64,000 bases of DNA, from the NCBI GenBank assembly GCA_964609825.1, contig CAZSSH010000002.1, positions 248,001 through 312,000 of the forward strand, written 5' to 3'. The notes beneath the pieces were generated by a model. The model was given only the letters and a program-made list of their open reading frames with translations, was not told the origin of the DNA and ran no database searches. This DNA is from CAZSSH01 sp964609825. Its GTDB lineage: Bacteria > Verrucomicrobiota > Lentisphaeria > Victivallales > Victivallaceae. Shown here piece by piece: positions 35,437 to 44,647 of the stretch. How positions within the stretch are numbered: position 1 is the first letter of the stretch; every line of letters begins with the position of its first letter. The position numbers and the translations under genes are program-made.

Positions 35437-37752
35437 ATGTACCGTTATCTCATCACACTATTGACTATTGGTTGTTTTGCCGCCCTCAATGCGGCCGATA
35501 TCGCCGTCGATCTCTGCCGCTCAACCGACAACTGGACCTTTTTTAACGGCGCCGAGTTTAAAGGGGCGACCGGTAAACTCACCGGCACCCCCGAGGGGAT
35601 CAAACTCGATTATGATTTTACCGGCGGCGGCGCTTATGTCGGGTGCCACAACAAAAAGCTCCTGATTCCCGACGTCAAAGAATTCAACGCGGTGCTGCAA
35701 AGTACCGCCGACGTCTCCTTTAACTACCGGATCATCGACAACACCGGCCGGGTGTTTCAAGGGAAACCGGCTATGATCAAAGCCGGAGTTGAAACCAAAC
35801 TTGCCCTCTCCGTCAACGGCCCTTGGCTGAGCATCTGGGGCGGTGACAACGGCAGCAAGAGCGTGGTTTCGCCGGTGAAATCGGTGTGGCTGATGGTTGC
35901 CAAAACCGCCGACTCGCCGTTAACAGGCTCACTCTTGATCAAATCTTTTACCGCCAACATGGATAGGGTGACAGCCAATGCGGCCACCGGCAACCCCTTT
36001 GAGTGCAACTTGGCCGGGTGGAGCTTTGCCGGAGAGTACCTCCCGTTGATCAACGGGGCGGCACTCAAGCTCACCACCATCCATCAGGGAGCCAAGCCGA
36101 TTGATCTTGAAATTGTATTCCCGGATTTGATCCGCGACAAAGTCAAGCGCTTCCGGCTCGACGCCGGTTCGCCCCGGGAGCTGATTTACGCTCTGCCCTT
36201 TGCCGACGGCGTCAACCCACGCAACGTTTATCAAATCACCCTCCGGGCGGATGACCGCCAGGGAAACACCGCCGGCTTCTCCGCGCCAGTCGCCGGAAAC
36301 TTAAGCGACTCCGTCAACCTCGGTGCACCCAAAAGCAGCCTGGAGATTGCCGCCTCCAAATTCGGCACCTGCGCTCACTTCAGCTACGCCCCAAAAAACG
36401 AGGGCGCGTTTAAAGGCTGGTACCCCAAAGAGAGGATCATTGACGAAATTTCCGCCTGCGGCTTTAAATATGTCCGCGAAGGCTTGATGATGGACAAGCA
36501 AGCCGACGGCAGCTGGAAGATGCGCGAAACCGATCTCAAAACGTTGCAAATGCTGCATGACCGCAAGATTGAGCAAATCGCCGTCATCGGCATGTCCGCC
36601 GACGAGTCATTGGAGGAGTTTCTCCAAAAAGTCACCGCCTTTGTCGACCAGAGCAAACATTTGGTCAAGGTCTATGAGCTCGGCAACGAGCCCAATAACT
36701 TCGGCAACTGGGTCAAAAAATACGGCGGCACGTGGAACGGGTACGAAAAAGACGGCTCGGTTTCCCCATGGGTCAAAGCTCACTTAAAGTACACCAATGC
36801 CGCCGCCGACTTGATCAAAAAAATCGCCCCCGATAAAACCGTGATCGGCCTCGGGGCCTGTGCACCCACCAATTTTCACGCGCTCACCCTCGGTGTCTCG
36901 CCCAATCTTGACGGCATCACCGAGCACCCGTACACTTTTGCTTTGCCGCCCGAAAAAGTGCCTTTCGGCCTCAATTTGACCCAACGCGACGGGATCGCGG
37001 TCGGCGATGACGTCAACAGCTTCAAAGGATTGGTCGAGTCCTATCACGCGATGTTTGCCAAAACCGGGGTCAAACGCAGCTTGTGGGTGACCGAGTTCGG
37101 CTTCTCGACTTACGCGGTCGGGCCAAAAAAAATCAAAGCGCTGTACGCCGGATACAGCGAGGAGGCGCAAGCCGTCTACCTTTTACGCCGCTTTGTGGAA
37201 AGCCTCGCCTTGCCCATCGCCGTCACGTGCCAATACGACTTTGTCGACGATTACGGCTCCGAGCCCTTGGCCGACGAGGCGAACTTTGGCTTGCTGCGCA
37301 GCGACTACTCACGCAAACCGTCATGGTATGTCATGCAGCACATGAATTCGCTGCTGGCCGGGGCGGAGCCCGACGCCGTTCTGGCAGTCGAAGTCACCAA
37401 TGACCAGCTCCACCGCGGCATGATCCGCGGCACTTTGGTCAACGACTGGGACGACGCCAAAATCGCCGCCGCCAACGGCGTCCGGACCTACGCTTTTGCC
37501 CGACCGGACACCCCCAATGAAAAAATGATCGCCGTCTGGTCGATGCAACCTTACTCAAAAGAATTCAATCAGCGCTTTGTCGCAATTGCAATTGACAACT
37601 TAAAGGATTATATTAAAGCAAAACCCGTGGCGATCGACCTCGTGACGCAAAGATCCTACGATCTTGCGGTCTCGGAGGAAAACGGCAAAGCCGTGATCCG
37701 CGATCTCCCATTGGGCAACCATGTTTTGCTAATAAAATTCTTTAAGGAGTGA
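35437..37752 (+). CDS. Secreted clan GH-A glycoside hydrolase (GH39-like)
   Basis: 771 residues with Sec signal peptide (about 1-19, ending LNAAD). N-terminal ~300 residues look beta-rich and could be carbohydrate-binding. The (beta/alpha)8 catalytic part carries the acid/base Glu in VYELGNEPNNFGNW (E418), an EHPYTF motif, and the nucleophile Glu in LWVTEFGFSTY (E553). These fit clan GH-A, with GH39 or a relative most likely; substrate is not deducible. ATG 35437 follows AAAGGAG. Co-transcribed with pseudopilin and regulator. Confidence 0.8.
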   Translation: MYRYLITLLTIGCFAALNAADIAVDLCRSTDNWTFFNGAEFKGATGKLTGTPEGIKLDYDFTGGGAYVGCHNKKLLIPDVKEFNAVLQSTADVSFNYRIIDNTGRVFQGKPAMIKAGVETKLALSVNGPWLSIWGGDNGSKSVVSPVKSVWLMVAKTADSPLTGSLLIKSFTANMDRVTANAATGNPFECNLAGWSFAGEYLPLINGAALKLTTIHQGAKPIDLEIVFPDLIRDKVKRFRLDAGSPRELIYALPFADGVNPRNVYQITLRADDRQGNTAGFSAPVAGNLSDSVNLGAPKSSLEIAASKFGTCAHFSYAPKNEGAFKGWYPKERIIDEISACGFKYVREGLMMDKQADGSWKMRETDLKTLQMLHDRKIEQIAVIGMSADESLEEFLQKVTAFVDQSKHLVKVYELGNEPNNFGNWVKKYGGTWNGYEKDGSVSPWVKAHLKYTNAAADLIKKIAPDKTVIGLGACAPTNFHALTLGVSPNLDGITEHPYTFALPPEKVPFGLNLTQRDGIAVGDDVNSFKGLVESYHAMFAKTGVKRSLWVTEFGFSTYAVGPKKIKALYAGYSEEAQAVYLLRRFVESLALPIAVTCQYDFVDDYGSEPLADEANFGLLRSDYSRKPSWYVMQHMNSLLAGAEPDAVLAVEVTNDQLHRGMIRGTLVNDWDDAKIAAANGVRTYAFARPDTPNEKMIAVWSMQPYSKEFNQRFVAIAIDNLKDYIKAKPVAIDLVTQRSYDLAVSEENGKAVIRDLPLGNHVLLIKFFKE

Positions 37753-37758
37753 TTTCTC

Positions 37759-39423
37759 ATGTCAAACGCCAAGGCAGAGGTGTTGCGGTATCTTGAGTCG
37801 CAGGAAGCAAACTTTAGCAAGGAACGCAACTTGTTGGGCGGCATCTGGAACGGGCCGGGGTATCATACCAAATTACCCAACGGCGGCTATTATCACTCCA
37901 CCCGGAGCTCGATTTACTATGCCTTGGCGCTGTTGGACAGCAGCGCAGCCAAGTATCTTGAGCGCGCGCCCAAAGTCATTCGCGCGGTGCTCAAATCCCA
38001 GGTGACCGATCCCTATAACCCTGCTTTCGGCATCTGGCCGTGGCTCGATGAGGAGCCGGTCTCGGAGATGGCGCCGCCGGACTGGAACTGGGCGGACTTT
38101 ATCGGCGCCGCCTTGTGCCATATGCTGCGCGAGCACTCCGATCAACTCGACGAGGCGCTTAAACGTGAAATTTCACAAGCCTTGGAGCGCGCCGCATGGT
38201 CGATTTTTCGCCGCAACGTCCAGCCGGGGTATACCAACATCGCCTTGATGGGCGCGGCGGTCACCGGCTGCGCGGGCGAAGTCCTTAATATCCCGTTTTT
38301 GGTCGAGTATGCCCGTGCCCGACTCAAGGGATTTCTCGACTACGGCATTTTAAACGAATTCAACAGCCCGACCTACACCTTTGTGGCTTTGGGCGAAGTC
38401 GAACGCATTTTGCAGCTGGTCAGAGATCACGAATTGCGGCAATACGCCGAAAAACTCCGGCACTTTGTCTGGGAGGAAATTGCAACCCATTTTCACGTCG
38501 CCACCGTTCAACTGGGCGGCACCCAGTCGCGCGCTTACCATGAGTATCTCACGCCCGGCATCCTCCGGGTAATTAACGAAACGACCGGGCTTGATCTCCA
38601 ACCGGCGATTGTTGACAACACGCCGACCGCCAGCGAATACGACAGCTTACGGCATTTGCCTTGCCCGCCGGATTTGCTCAAATACTTCAAAAGTTTTGAC
38701 GGCGAAAAACGCGAAAAAGTGAAAGTTTGCGCCAAGCGCGACAACCCGCAAAAGAACTTTGTGAGCACTCTTTTTATGACCCCGGAGCTAGTCCTTGGCT
38801 CGATCAACCGCAACGCTTTTTGGGCACAGGCCCGACCCATGCTCGGCTACTGGCCGAGCAGCACGGCGATCCCCGCAATGTTTCGGTTGCGCGGGCTGAA
38901 AAACGGCAAAGACTTCTCGTCTCTCGGCGTAAGGATGGCGCAAAAAGAGAATAAAGTACTGTGCTTTTTTAACCTCCTGACCGACCGCGGCGATCACCAT
39001 ATCCACCTCGACTTCCCGGCCGACCGGATTTTCCGCTTTACCAAACTCTCGGCGCGTTTTGACCTGGCCGCCCCCGATGCCAAGGTCTGCGGGCTCGCCG
39101 ACGGTCGCTTTGAGCTGGTTTCGGGGCAATACCGCGCCATCATCCACACCATGGCCGGCCAGTTTAACGGCCATCCGGTCAAATGGCAGTGCGACACCGC
39201 CGAGGATCGCGTCTGTGTCGAAGTTGTCTTTTACGAAGGGCCCGAAATCGCCGTGAAATTTGATGAAAAACTCGCAATTGACGCTGGCTGCGCCGTCGAG
39301 GTCATCCGCCGCGACCAAGTGCCCGACGCCAACCGCCCGGTGCTGCGCACGGACAAGGATTTGCACCTGACGTGGGGGGATATCCATTTGGATTCGCCGC
39401 GCTTTGCCTACAGTCACGAATAA
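37759..39423 (+). CDS. Unrecognised protein, probable alpha/alpha-barrel carbohydrate enzyme
   Basis: 554 residues, no signal peptide, so probably cytoplasmic. The first ~300 residues are mostly amphipathic helices with aromatic-rich turns (GIWNGPGYHTKLPNGGYYHS, GIWPWLDEEPVSEMAPPDWN, NEFNSPTYTF), the style of (alpha/alpha)6 glycosidases and lyases. The second half is beta-rich (about 330-550), as in heparinase/alginate-lyase-type two-domain enzymes. I cannot place it in a named family. It starts 6 nt after the GH-A gene with AAGGAG upstream, so it may act on the released oligosaccharide. Confidence 0.6.
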   Translation: MSNAKAEVLRYLESQEANFSKERNLLGGIWNGPGYHTKLPNGGYYHSTRSSIYYALALLDSSAAKYLERAPKVIRAVLKSQVTDPYNPAFGIWPWLDEEPVSEMAPPDWNWADFIGAALCHMLREHSDQLDEALKREISQALERAAWSIFRRNVQPGYTNIALMGAAVTGCAGEVLNIPFLVEYARARLKGFLDYGILNEFNSPTYTFVALGEVERILQLVRDHELRQYAEKLRHFVWEEIATHFHVATVQLGGTQSRAYHEYLTPGILRVINETTGLDLQPAIVDNTPTASEYDSLRHLPCPPDLLKYFKSFDGEKREKVKVCAKRDNPQKNFVSTLFMTPELVLGSINRNAFWAQARPMLGYWPSSTAIPAMFRLRGLKNGKDFSSLGVRMAQKENKVLCFFNLLTDRGDHHIHLDFPADRIFRFTKLSARFDLAAPDAKVCGLADGRFELVSGQYRAIIHTMAGQFNGHPVKWQCDTAEDRVCVEVVFYEGPEIAVKFDEKLAIDAGCAVEVIRRDQVPDANRPVLRTDKDLHLTWGDIHLDSPRFAYSHE

Positions 39424-39438
39424 AAATTTGTAACGCGA

Positions 39439-39467
39439 TTGCAAAAAAGCACTTTTGATGTTATATT
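39439..39467 (+). promoter_or_regulatory. Promoter of the ABC-F gene
   Basis: TTGCAA (39439-39444), 17 bp, TATATT (39462-39467). Confidence 0.6.
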
Positions 39468-39500
39468 AATTATCTTAATCAAGAAAAAAAGGTAATTAAT

Positions 39501-41102
39501 ATGATATCCGCATCCAATGTCTCCATGCGTTTCGGGCAGCAGGTGCTGTTTGAAAATGTCTCGGTGAAGTTTAACTCCGGCAACCGCTACGGTCTCATCG
39601 GCGCCAACGGCTCCGGCAAATCGACGTTTATGAAGATCCTCTCCGGTCAGCTTCAAGGCTCTACCGGCGACATCGCCATTGACAAAGGCTGCCGCCTCGG
39701 CTTTTTGAAGCAGGAGCACTACCAGTACGAAAATGAGAAAATCCTCGACGTCGTCTGCATGGGCGATGAGAAACTTTGGAAAATTCACCTTGAGCGCGAA
39801 TACCTTTACAGCAAGGCCGACCTCACCGAGGAGGAGGAGGAGCGCGCCAACGAAATCGAGGGGCTGTTTTCCGACGCCGGCGGCTACACCATGGAGGCCG
39901 ACGCGGCCAAAATGCTGATCGGCCTCGGCATCCCCGAGGAGAAGCATTTGCTCCCCTTATCCGAGCTCACCGGCGGCTTCAAGCTGCGGGTCTTGTTGGC
40001 GCAGGTGTTGTTTTACAATCCGGATATTTTGCTGCTTGACGAGCCGACCAACCACCTTGATATCGACAGCATCGACTGGCTCTGCGGCTGCCTCAAAAAT
40101 CACAAAGGAACTGTGGTGGTGATTTCGCACAACCGCTATTTCCTCAACGAGGTGTGTACCAACATCGCCGATTTGGACTACTGCTCGGTCCGGATGTTTA
40201 CCGGCAACTACGACGATTTTATGACCGCCAATGCGATTGCGTTGGAGAATGTCAAACGCGAAAATCAGAAAAAAGAGACGCGCATCGCCGAACTCAAGGA
40301 GTTTATCAACCGCTTCGGCGCCAACGCCTCCAAGGCCCGGCAGGCGACCTCCCGCCAAAAAGAATTGAGCAAAATCCAAGTCGAGGAAATTGCGCCGAGC
40401 TCACGCGTGTCGCCTTACATCCGCTTTGCTTCCCCCCTGCGCTTGGGGGAAAAGGTGATCGAGCTTGCCGCTGTCGGCAAAAGTTATGCCGAGAGTTTGT
40501 TTCAAAACGTCAATTTGAGCATCGGCAATCAGGAAAAAATCGCCATCATCGGCACCAACGGCGCGGGCAAATCAACCTTGCTTAAACTCATGCTCAAACT
40601 CATCGAGCCCTGCAACGGCGACGTCCGCCACGGCGATACGGTCAAAATTTCGTATTTCCCGCAGGACCCCTCCGAAATTTTGATCCGCGAAGAACGCGCG
40701 ATCGACTGGCTCGGCCACTTCGCCCCCGAGCTGGGGATTACCGAGATGGAGCTCCGGTCGTTTATGGGCAAGATGCTCTTTTCGGGGGACGAGGTCAAAA
40801 AAGTGGTGCAAGTCTTGTCGGGGGGCGAAAAAGCCCGCCTGATCCTCGCCAAAATGATGTTGGAGGCCGGCAACGTGCTTGCGCTTGACGAGCCGACCAA
40901 CCACCTTGATCTGGAGTCGATCGAGGCCTTGAACTACTCGTTAAGTTTGTACCCCAACACGGTGATTTTTGTCAGCCACGACCGCGAATTTATCAGCAGT
41001 CTGGCGACACGCATCATTGAGATTGCCGACGGCAAAGTTACCGATTTCCCGGGTACGCTCGCCGAGTTTGAGGATTTCAAGAAACGCCGAAAAAACCGTT
41101 AA
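39501..41102 (+). CDS. ybiT: ABC-F ATPase, YbiT type
   Basis: 533 residues, two ABC domains and no membrane segments; ABC-F proteins act on the ribosome. First domain: GLIGANGSGKSTFMKIL, LLLDEPTNHLDIDSIDWL. Linker with FINRFGANASKARQATSRQKE. Second domain: IIGTNGAGKSTLLKLML, LSGGEKARLILAKMML, LALDEPTNHLDLESIEALN, FVSHDREF. The N-terminal ISASNVSMRFGQQVLFENVS matches YbiT much better than EttA or Uup. Own promoter and terminator. Confidence 0.9.
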   Translation: MISASNVSMRFGQQVLFENVSVKFNSGNRYGLIGANGSGKSTFMKILSGQLQGSTGDIAIDKGCRLGFLKQEHYQYENEKILDVVCMGDEKLWKIHLEREYLYSKADLTEEEEERANEIEGLFSDAGGYTMEADAAKMLIGLGIPEEKHLLPLSELTGGFKLRVLLAQVLFYNPDILLLDEPTNHLDIDSIDWLCGCLKNHKGTVVVISHNRYFLNEVCTNIADLDYCSVRMFTGNYDDFMTANAIALENVKRENQKKETRIAELKEFINRFGANASKARQATSRQKELSKIQVEEIAPSSRVSPYIRFASPLRLGEKVIELAAVGKSYAESLFQNVNLSIGNQEKIAIIGTNGAGKSTLLKLMLKLIEPCNGDVRHGDTVKISYFPQDPSEILIREERAIDWLGHFAPELGITEMELRSFMGKMLFSGDEVKKVVQVLSGGEKARLILAKMMLEAGNVLALDEPTNHLDLESIEALNYSLSLYPNTVIFVSHDREFISSLATRIIEIADGKVTDFPGTLAEFEDFKKRRKNR

Positions 41103-41111
41103 CGGACGGTG

Positions 41112-41146
41112 ACGGCGGAGTTTTACCAAAAATTTCGCCGTTTTTT
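41112..41146 (+). terminator. Rho-independent terminator after ybiT
   Basis: ACGGCGGA (41112-41119) with TTCGCCGT (41134-41141), followed by T5. It directly abuts the pheS promoter -35. Confidence 0.8.
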
Positions 41147-41148
41147 GT

Positions 41149-41177
41149 TTGTAAACGCCTCCCGGTCAGGGTATATT
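41149..41177 (+). promoter_or_regulatory. Promoter of pheS-pheT-nadA
   Basis: TTGTAA (41149-41154), 17 bp, TATATT (41172-41177). Leader of about 40 nt; too short for a Phe attenuator or T-box. Confidence 0.65.
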
Positions 41178-41224
41178 AAAGCCGAAGAATTCCCGTGCAA
41201 TTTTATACGCATAAGGTTGATAAT

Positions 41225-42250
41225 ATGAATGTAATCATCGAAAAAATCGAAGCCGGTCTCGCCGAGGCCCGGCTTTTCGCCCAGACTGCCGCCGATGCGG
41301 CCGCCGCCGAAGAACTGCGCGTCCGCTATTTGGGGCGCAACGGCCTCTTTACTTTGCTCTCCAAAGAAATGGGTCAAGTGCCGCCCGAGGAGCGCAAAGA
41401 GACCGGACTGGCCTTTAACAACTCGCGCAATGTCATCCAAGAGCTGATCGACGGCCTCACCGCCAAATTGGGCGACAAAAACGCAAAAGTCGAGGCCAAG
41501 CTCGACTTGACCCTCCCCGGCCGCCGCCCGGCCGTCGGGCGCAAGCACCCGATCTCGATTGTCACCGACGAGTGCGCGGCGATTTTCCGCCGCATGGGTT
41601 TCGTGGTGGCCGACGGCCCCGAGATCGAGGACATTTTTCACAATTTTGACGCATTGAATACCCCCAAGGATCACCCCTCGCGGGACCCTCAGGACACCTT
41701 TTATTTTGAGGACGGACGGATTTTGCGCACCCAGACGTCACCGGTGCAAATCCGCGTGATGGAGAGCTTTGAGCCGCCGGTACGCATCGTCGCCCCCGGC
41801 CGCGTCTTCCGCCGCGACACCCCCGATGCGACCCACGGCATGAATTTTCACCAGATCGAGGGGCTTTACATCGACAAAAAAGTGTCGATGGCCGATCTCA
41901 AGAGCGTGCTGCTGGACTTCGCCCGCGAGATGTACGGCGCGGATATGAAAATCCGGTTGCGGCCCCACTTTTTCCCGTTTACCGAGCCTAGCGTCGAGTA
42001 TGATTTCTCCTGCATCATGTGCGGCGGCAAGGGCTGTCCGGTGTGCAAGCACTCCGGCTACATCGAGATCGCCGGAGCGGGCATGGTCGATCCGGCCGTG
42101 TTGGCCAACGTCGGCTACGACCCGGAGAAATGGAGCGGCTTTGCTTTCGGTCTCGGCATCGAGCGGCTGGCCATGCTGCGCTACCGCATCCCCGATTTGC
42201 GGTTTTTGTACGAAAACGATGTGAGATTTTTAGGACAATTTGAGGCATAA
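41225..42250 (+). CDS. pheS: Phenylalanyl-tRNA synthetase alpha subunit
   Basis: 341 residues. N-terminal coiled-coil (about 1-85), then the class II catalytic domain: RHPISIVTDECAAIFRRMGF, TSPVQIRVME, GRVFRRDTPDATHGMNFHQIEGL, RLRPHFFPFTEPSVE and GFAFGLGIERLAMLRY (motif 3). A Cys-rich CIMCGGKGCPVCKHSGYIEI loop near 260 resembles that of other PheS with extra cysteines. ATG 41225 was chosen by family N-terminus; upstream AAGG is weak. Confidence 0.95.
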   Translation: MNVIIEKIEAGLAEARLFAQTAADAAAAEELRVRYLGRNGLFTLLSKEMGQVPPEERKETGLAFNNSRNVIQELIDGLTAKLGDKNAKVEAKLDLTLPGRRPAVGRKHPISIVTDECAAIFRRMGFVVADGPEIEDIFHNFDALNTPKDHPSRDPQDTFYFEDGRILRTQTSPVQIRVMESFEPPVRIVAPGRVFRRDTPDATHGMNFHQIEGLYIDKKVSMADLKSVLLDFAREMYGADMKIRLRPHFFPFTEPSVEYDFSCIMCGGKGCPVCKHSGYIEIAGAGMVDPAVLANVGYDPEKWSGFAFGLGIERLAMLRYRIPDLRFLYENDVRFLGQFEA

Positions 42251-42253
42251 ATC

Positions 42254-44647
42254 ATGAATATTTCAAAAAACTGGTTAAACGAATACGTAAAAGTCGATTG
42301 CTCGCTCGACGAACTCTGCCGCAAATTGACCATGGCCGGGATCGAAGTCGAGGGTCTTGAGGCCGCCGGGATGATCCCCGACGGCGTCGTCGTCGGCAAA
42401 ATTCTGGAGCGCAATCCCCACCCCAACGCCGACAAACTCTCGGTCTGCAAGGTCTCCGACGGCAAAAATGTGTTGCAGATCGTCTGCGGCGCGCCTAATT
42501 GCGACGCGGGCAAGACCATCCCTCTGGCCACCAACGGCACCGATTTCGGCGGCGGTTTTGTAATCAAACCGACCAAGCTGCGCGGCGTCGAGTCCTTTGG
42601 GATGATGTGCAGCGCCAAGGAGCTCGGCTTATCCGAGGAGCACGGCGGACTTTTGGAGCTGGACGCCAATTTGGAGGCCGGGACCCCGGTCGCCTCGTTA
42701 TTCAAAAACGATGTCAAAATCGAGGTGGAAGTCACCCCCAACCGCCCCGATTGGCTGTCGCACTGGGGCATCGCCCGCGATGTCTCGTGCCTCTTTAACG
42801 TCGAGGCCAAGCTCCCCGAGATCAAGGTCCCGGCGGTCGCCAGGCCCGAAACCGCCGACAACCTCGTCACGGTCGAAGATTTCAAGTACTGCCCGCGTTA
42901 CATCGGGCGGATCATCCGCAACGTCAAAGTCGGCCCCAGCCCGGCCTGGCTCAAGGAGCGTTTGGAGTCGATCGGTTTGCGGTCTATCAACAACGTCGTC
43001 GACGTCACCAACTTTGTGTTGATGGAGCTCGGCCACCCGCTGCACGCCTTTGACCTCGCTAAACTCGCCGGCAAGCGCGTCGTCGCCCGTCCGGCCAAAG
43101 CCGGGGAAACGATCACCACCTTGGACGGCAAAGTTTTGAAACTTGAGCCGCGGCACCTCGTCATCGCCGATGCGGAGAAACCGATGGCGCTTGCGGGCAT
43201 CATGGGGGGGCTGGACAGCGGCGTTACCGAGTCTACCGTCGATATTTTGTTGGAGAGCGCCGTCTTTTGGAGCTCCAACATCCGCGCCACCAGCCGCGAG
43301 CTCGGAATCACCAGCGACTCGAGTTACCGCTTTGAGCGCGGGGTCGATTATGACAACGCTGCCTTGGCCTCCGACCGCGCCGTTCAGCTGATTTTGGAAA
43401 TCGCCGGGGGTACGCTCGCCACCGAAAAAATCGACGTCAATGACGGCCGCCCGGCGGAAAAGGTCATCCTTTGCCGTTTCCAAAAAGTGCGCGACTTGAT
43501 CGGCGCCGAGATCAGCAATGCTGAGATGGTCGATATTTTTCACAAACTCCACCTCAAAGTCGCCAAAATTACAGTGGACAGCTGCGAAGTTACCGCCCCC
43601 TTGTTTCGCCTCGACTTGGAGCGCGAAGCGGATTTGACCGAGGAAGTCGTGCGCATTTACGGTCTCGACAAGATTCCCGAAATCCCGGTCACCGGCAAAG
43701 TCGTTTCGTCGATCGCCGACGACGCCTATCTCCCGGTGGAGCAACTGCGCGACAAACTGATCGCCCTCGGGTTGTATGAGTGCATCCACTACAGCATGGT
43801 GACGCGCGAAACCGCGCTCACCGACAGCCGTTTTGCCGAAAGCGACCTTATCAAGCTCGCCAACCCGATGAGCCCCGACTTGTGTTATATGCGCCCGAGT
43901 TTGTACGGCGAAATGCTCCACACCGTCGAGCGCAATATTTCGCGGCGCAACCTCAATTTGCGGTTGTTTGAGATCGACAAGGCGTTTTGCAAAAATCCGG
44001 CACTGTTTTCTGAGGAGCGGCTCGAGATCTGCATTGCCCTCACCGGCAAAAAACTCCCCGAGCGCTATGGCGTCGAGCTCAAAAGTGATTACGATTTTTA
44101 TGACCTCAAAGGCTTATTGGAGTCGCTGTTTGAGCTCTGCCAAATCACCAACTACCGGTTTCAACCGGTGACGGATCAGCGCTTCGCCCCCAATACGGCG
44201 ATGGAGATCGTCATTGAGGGCAAGACCGCCGGTCACTTTGGCGAAGTCGCCCCCTCCTGGACCAAATCCTGGCGCACCACGAGCAAAGTTTTCGCCGCCC
44301 AGTTGGATGTGGCCGCCTTGCTGCGCGCCGGACGCGGCAAAAAGCTGTATCAAAGTTTCTCACAATTTCCGTCGGTGAGCCGCGACGTCGCCTTTTTGTG
44401 CGACGCGTCACTGGAGCACGCCAAAGTGCTTGACTTCATCCGCAAGTGCAAGCTTGCCAATCTGGAGTCGGTACGGATTTTTGACCTCTTTGCCGATGCC
44501 AAAACGTTGGGCGAGGGCAAAAAGAGCATGGCTTACACCCTTACCTTCCGCCATGCCGAGCGCACGCTCACCGATGCCGAAGTCAACGGCTGCTTTGAAG
44601 CGTTGCGCGACAAATTGGCCAAAGAACTCAAGGTGGAGCTGCGTTAA
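42254..44647 (+). CDS. pheT: Phenylalanyl-tRNA synthetase beta subunit
   Basis: 797 residues, full length. Start ISKNWLNEYVKVDCSLDELC, tRNA-binding EMAP-like domain (about 40-150, NPHPNADKLSVCKV), B3/B4 editing domain with INNVVDVTNFVLMELGHPLHAFD, B5 domain, and the C-terminal ferredoxin-fold anticodon-binding domain (QFPSVSRDVAFLCD). It starts 3 nt after pheS and its stop TAA shares a base with the nadA start. Confidence 0.96.
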   Translation: MNISKNWLNEYVKVDCSLDELCRKLTMAGIEVEGLEAAGMIPDGVVVGKILERNPHPNADKLSVCKVSDGKNVLQIVCGAPNCDAGKTIPLATNGTDFGGGFVIKPTKLRGVESFGMMCSAKELGLSEEHGGLLELDANLEAGTPVASLFKNDVKIEVEVTPNRPDWLSHWGIARDVSCLFNVEAKLPEIKVPAVARPETADNLVTVEDFKYCPRYIGRIIRNVKVGPSPAWLKERLESIGLRSINNVVDVTNFVLMELGHPLHAFDLAKLAGKRVVARPAKAGETITTLDGKVLKLEPRHLVIADAEKPMALAGIMGGLDSGVTESTVDILLESAVFWSSNIRATSRELGITSDSSYRFERGVDYDNAALASDRAVQLILEIAGGTLATEKIDVNDGRPAEKVILCRFQKVRDLIGAEISNAEMVDIFHKLHLKVAKITVDSCEVTAPLFRLDLEREADLTEEVVRIYGLDKIPEIPVTGKVVSSIADDAYLPVEQLRDKLIALGLYECIHYSMVTRETALTDSRFAESDLIKLANPMSPDLCYMRPSLYGEMLHTVERNISRRNLNLRLFEIDKAFCKNPALFSEERLEICIALTGKKLPERYGVELKSDYDFYDLKGLLESLFELCQITNYRFQPVTDQRFAPNTAMEIVIEGKTAGHFGEVAPSWTKSWRTTSKVFAAQLDVAALLRAGRGKKLYQSFSQFPSVSRDVAFLCDASLEHAKVLDFIRKCKLANLESVRIFDLFADAKTLGEGKKSMAYTLTFRHAERTLTDAEVNGCFEALRDKLAKELKVELR

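Noticed and set aside
42698..43921. 407-codon minus-strand open frame
   Set aside because: Lies inside pheT on the other strand; GC-rich codon bias creates such open frames.
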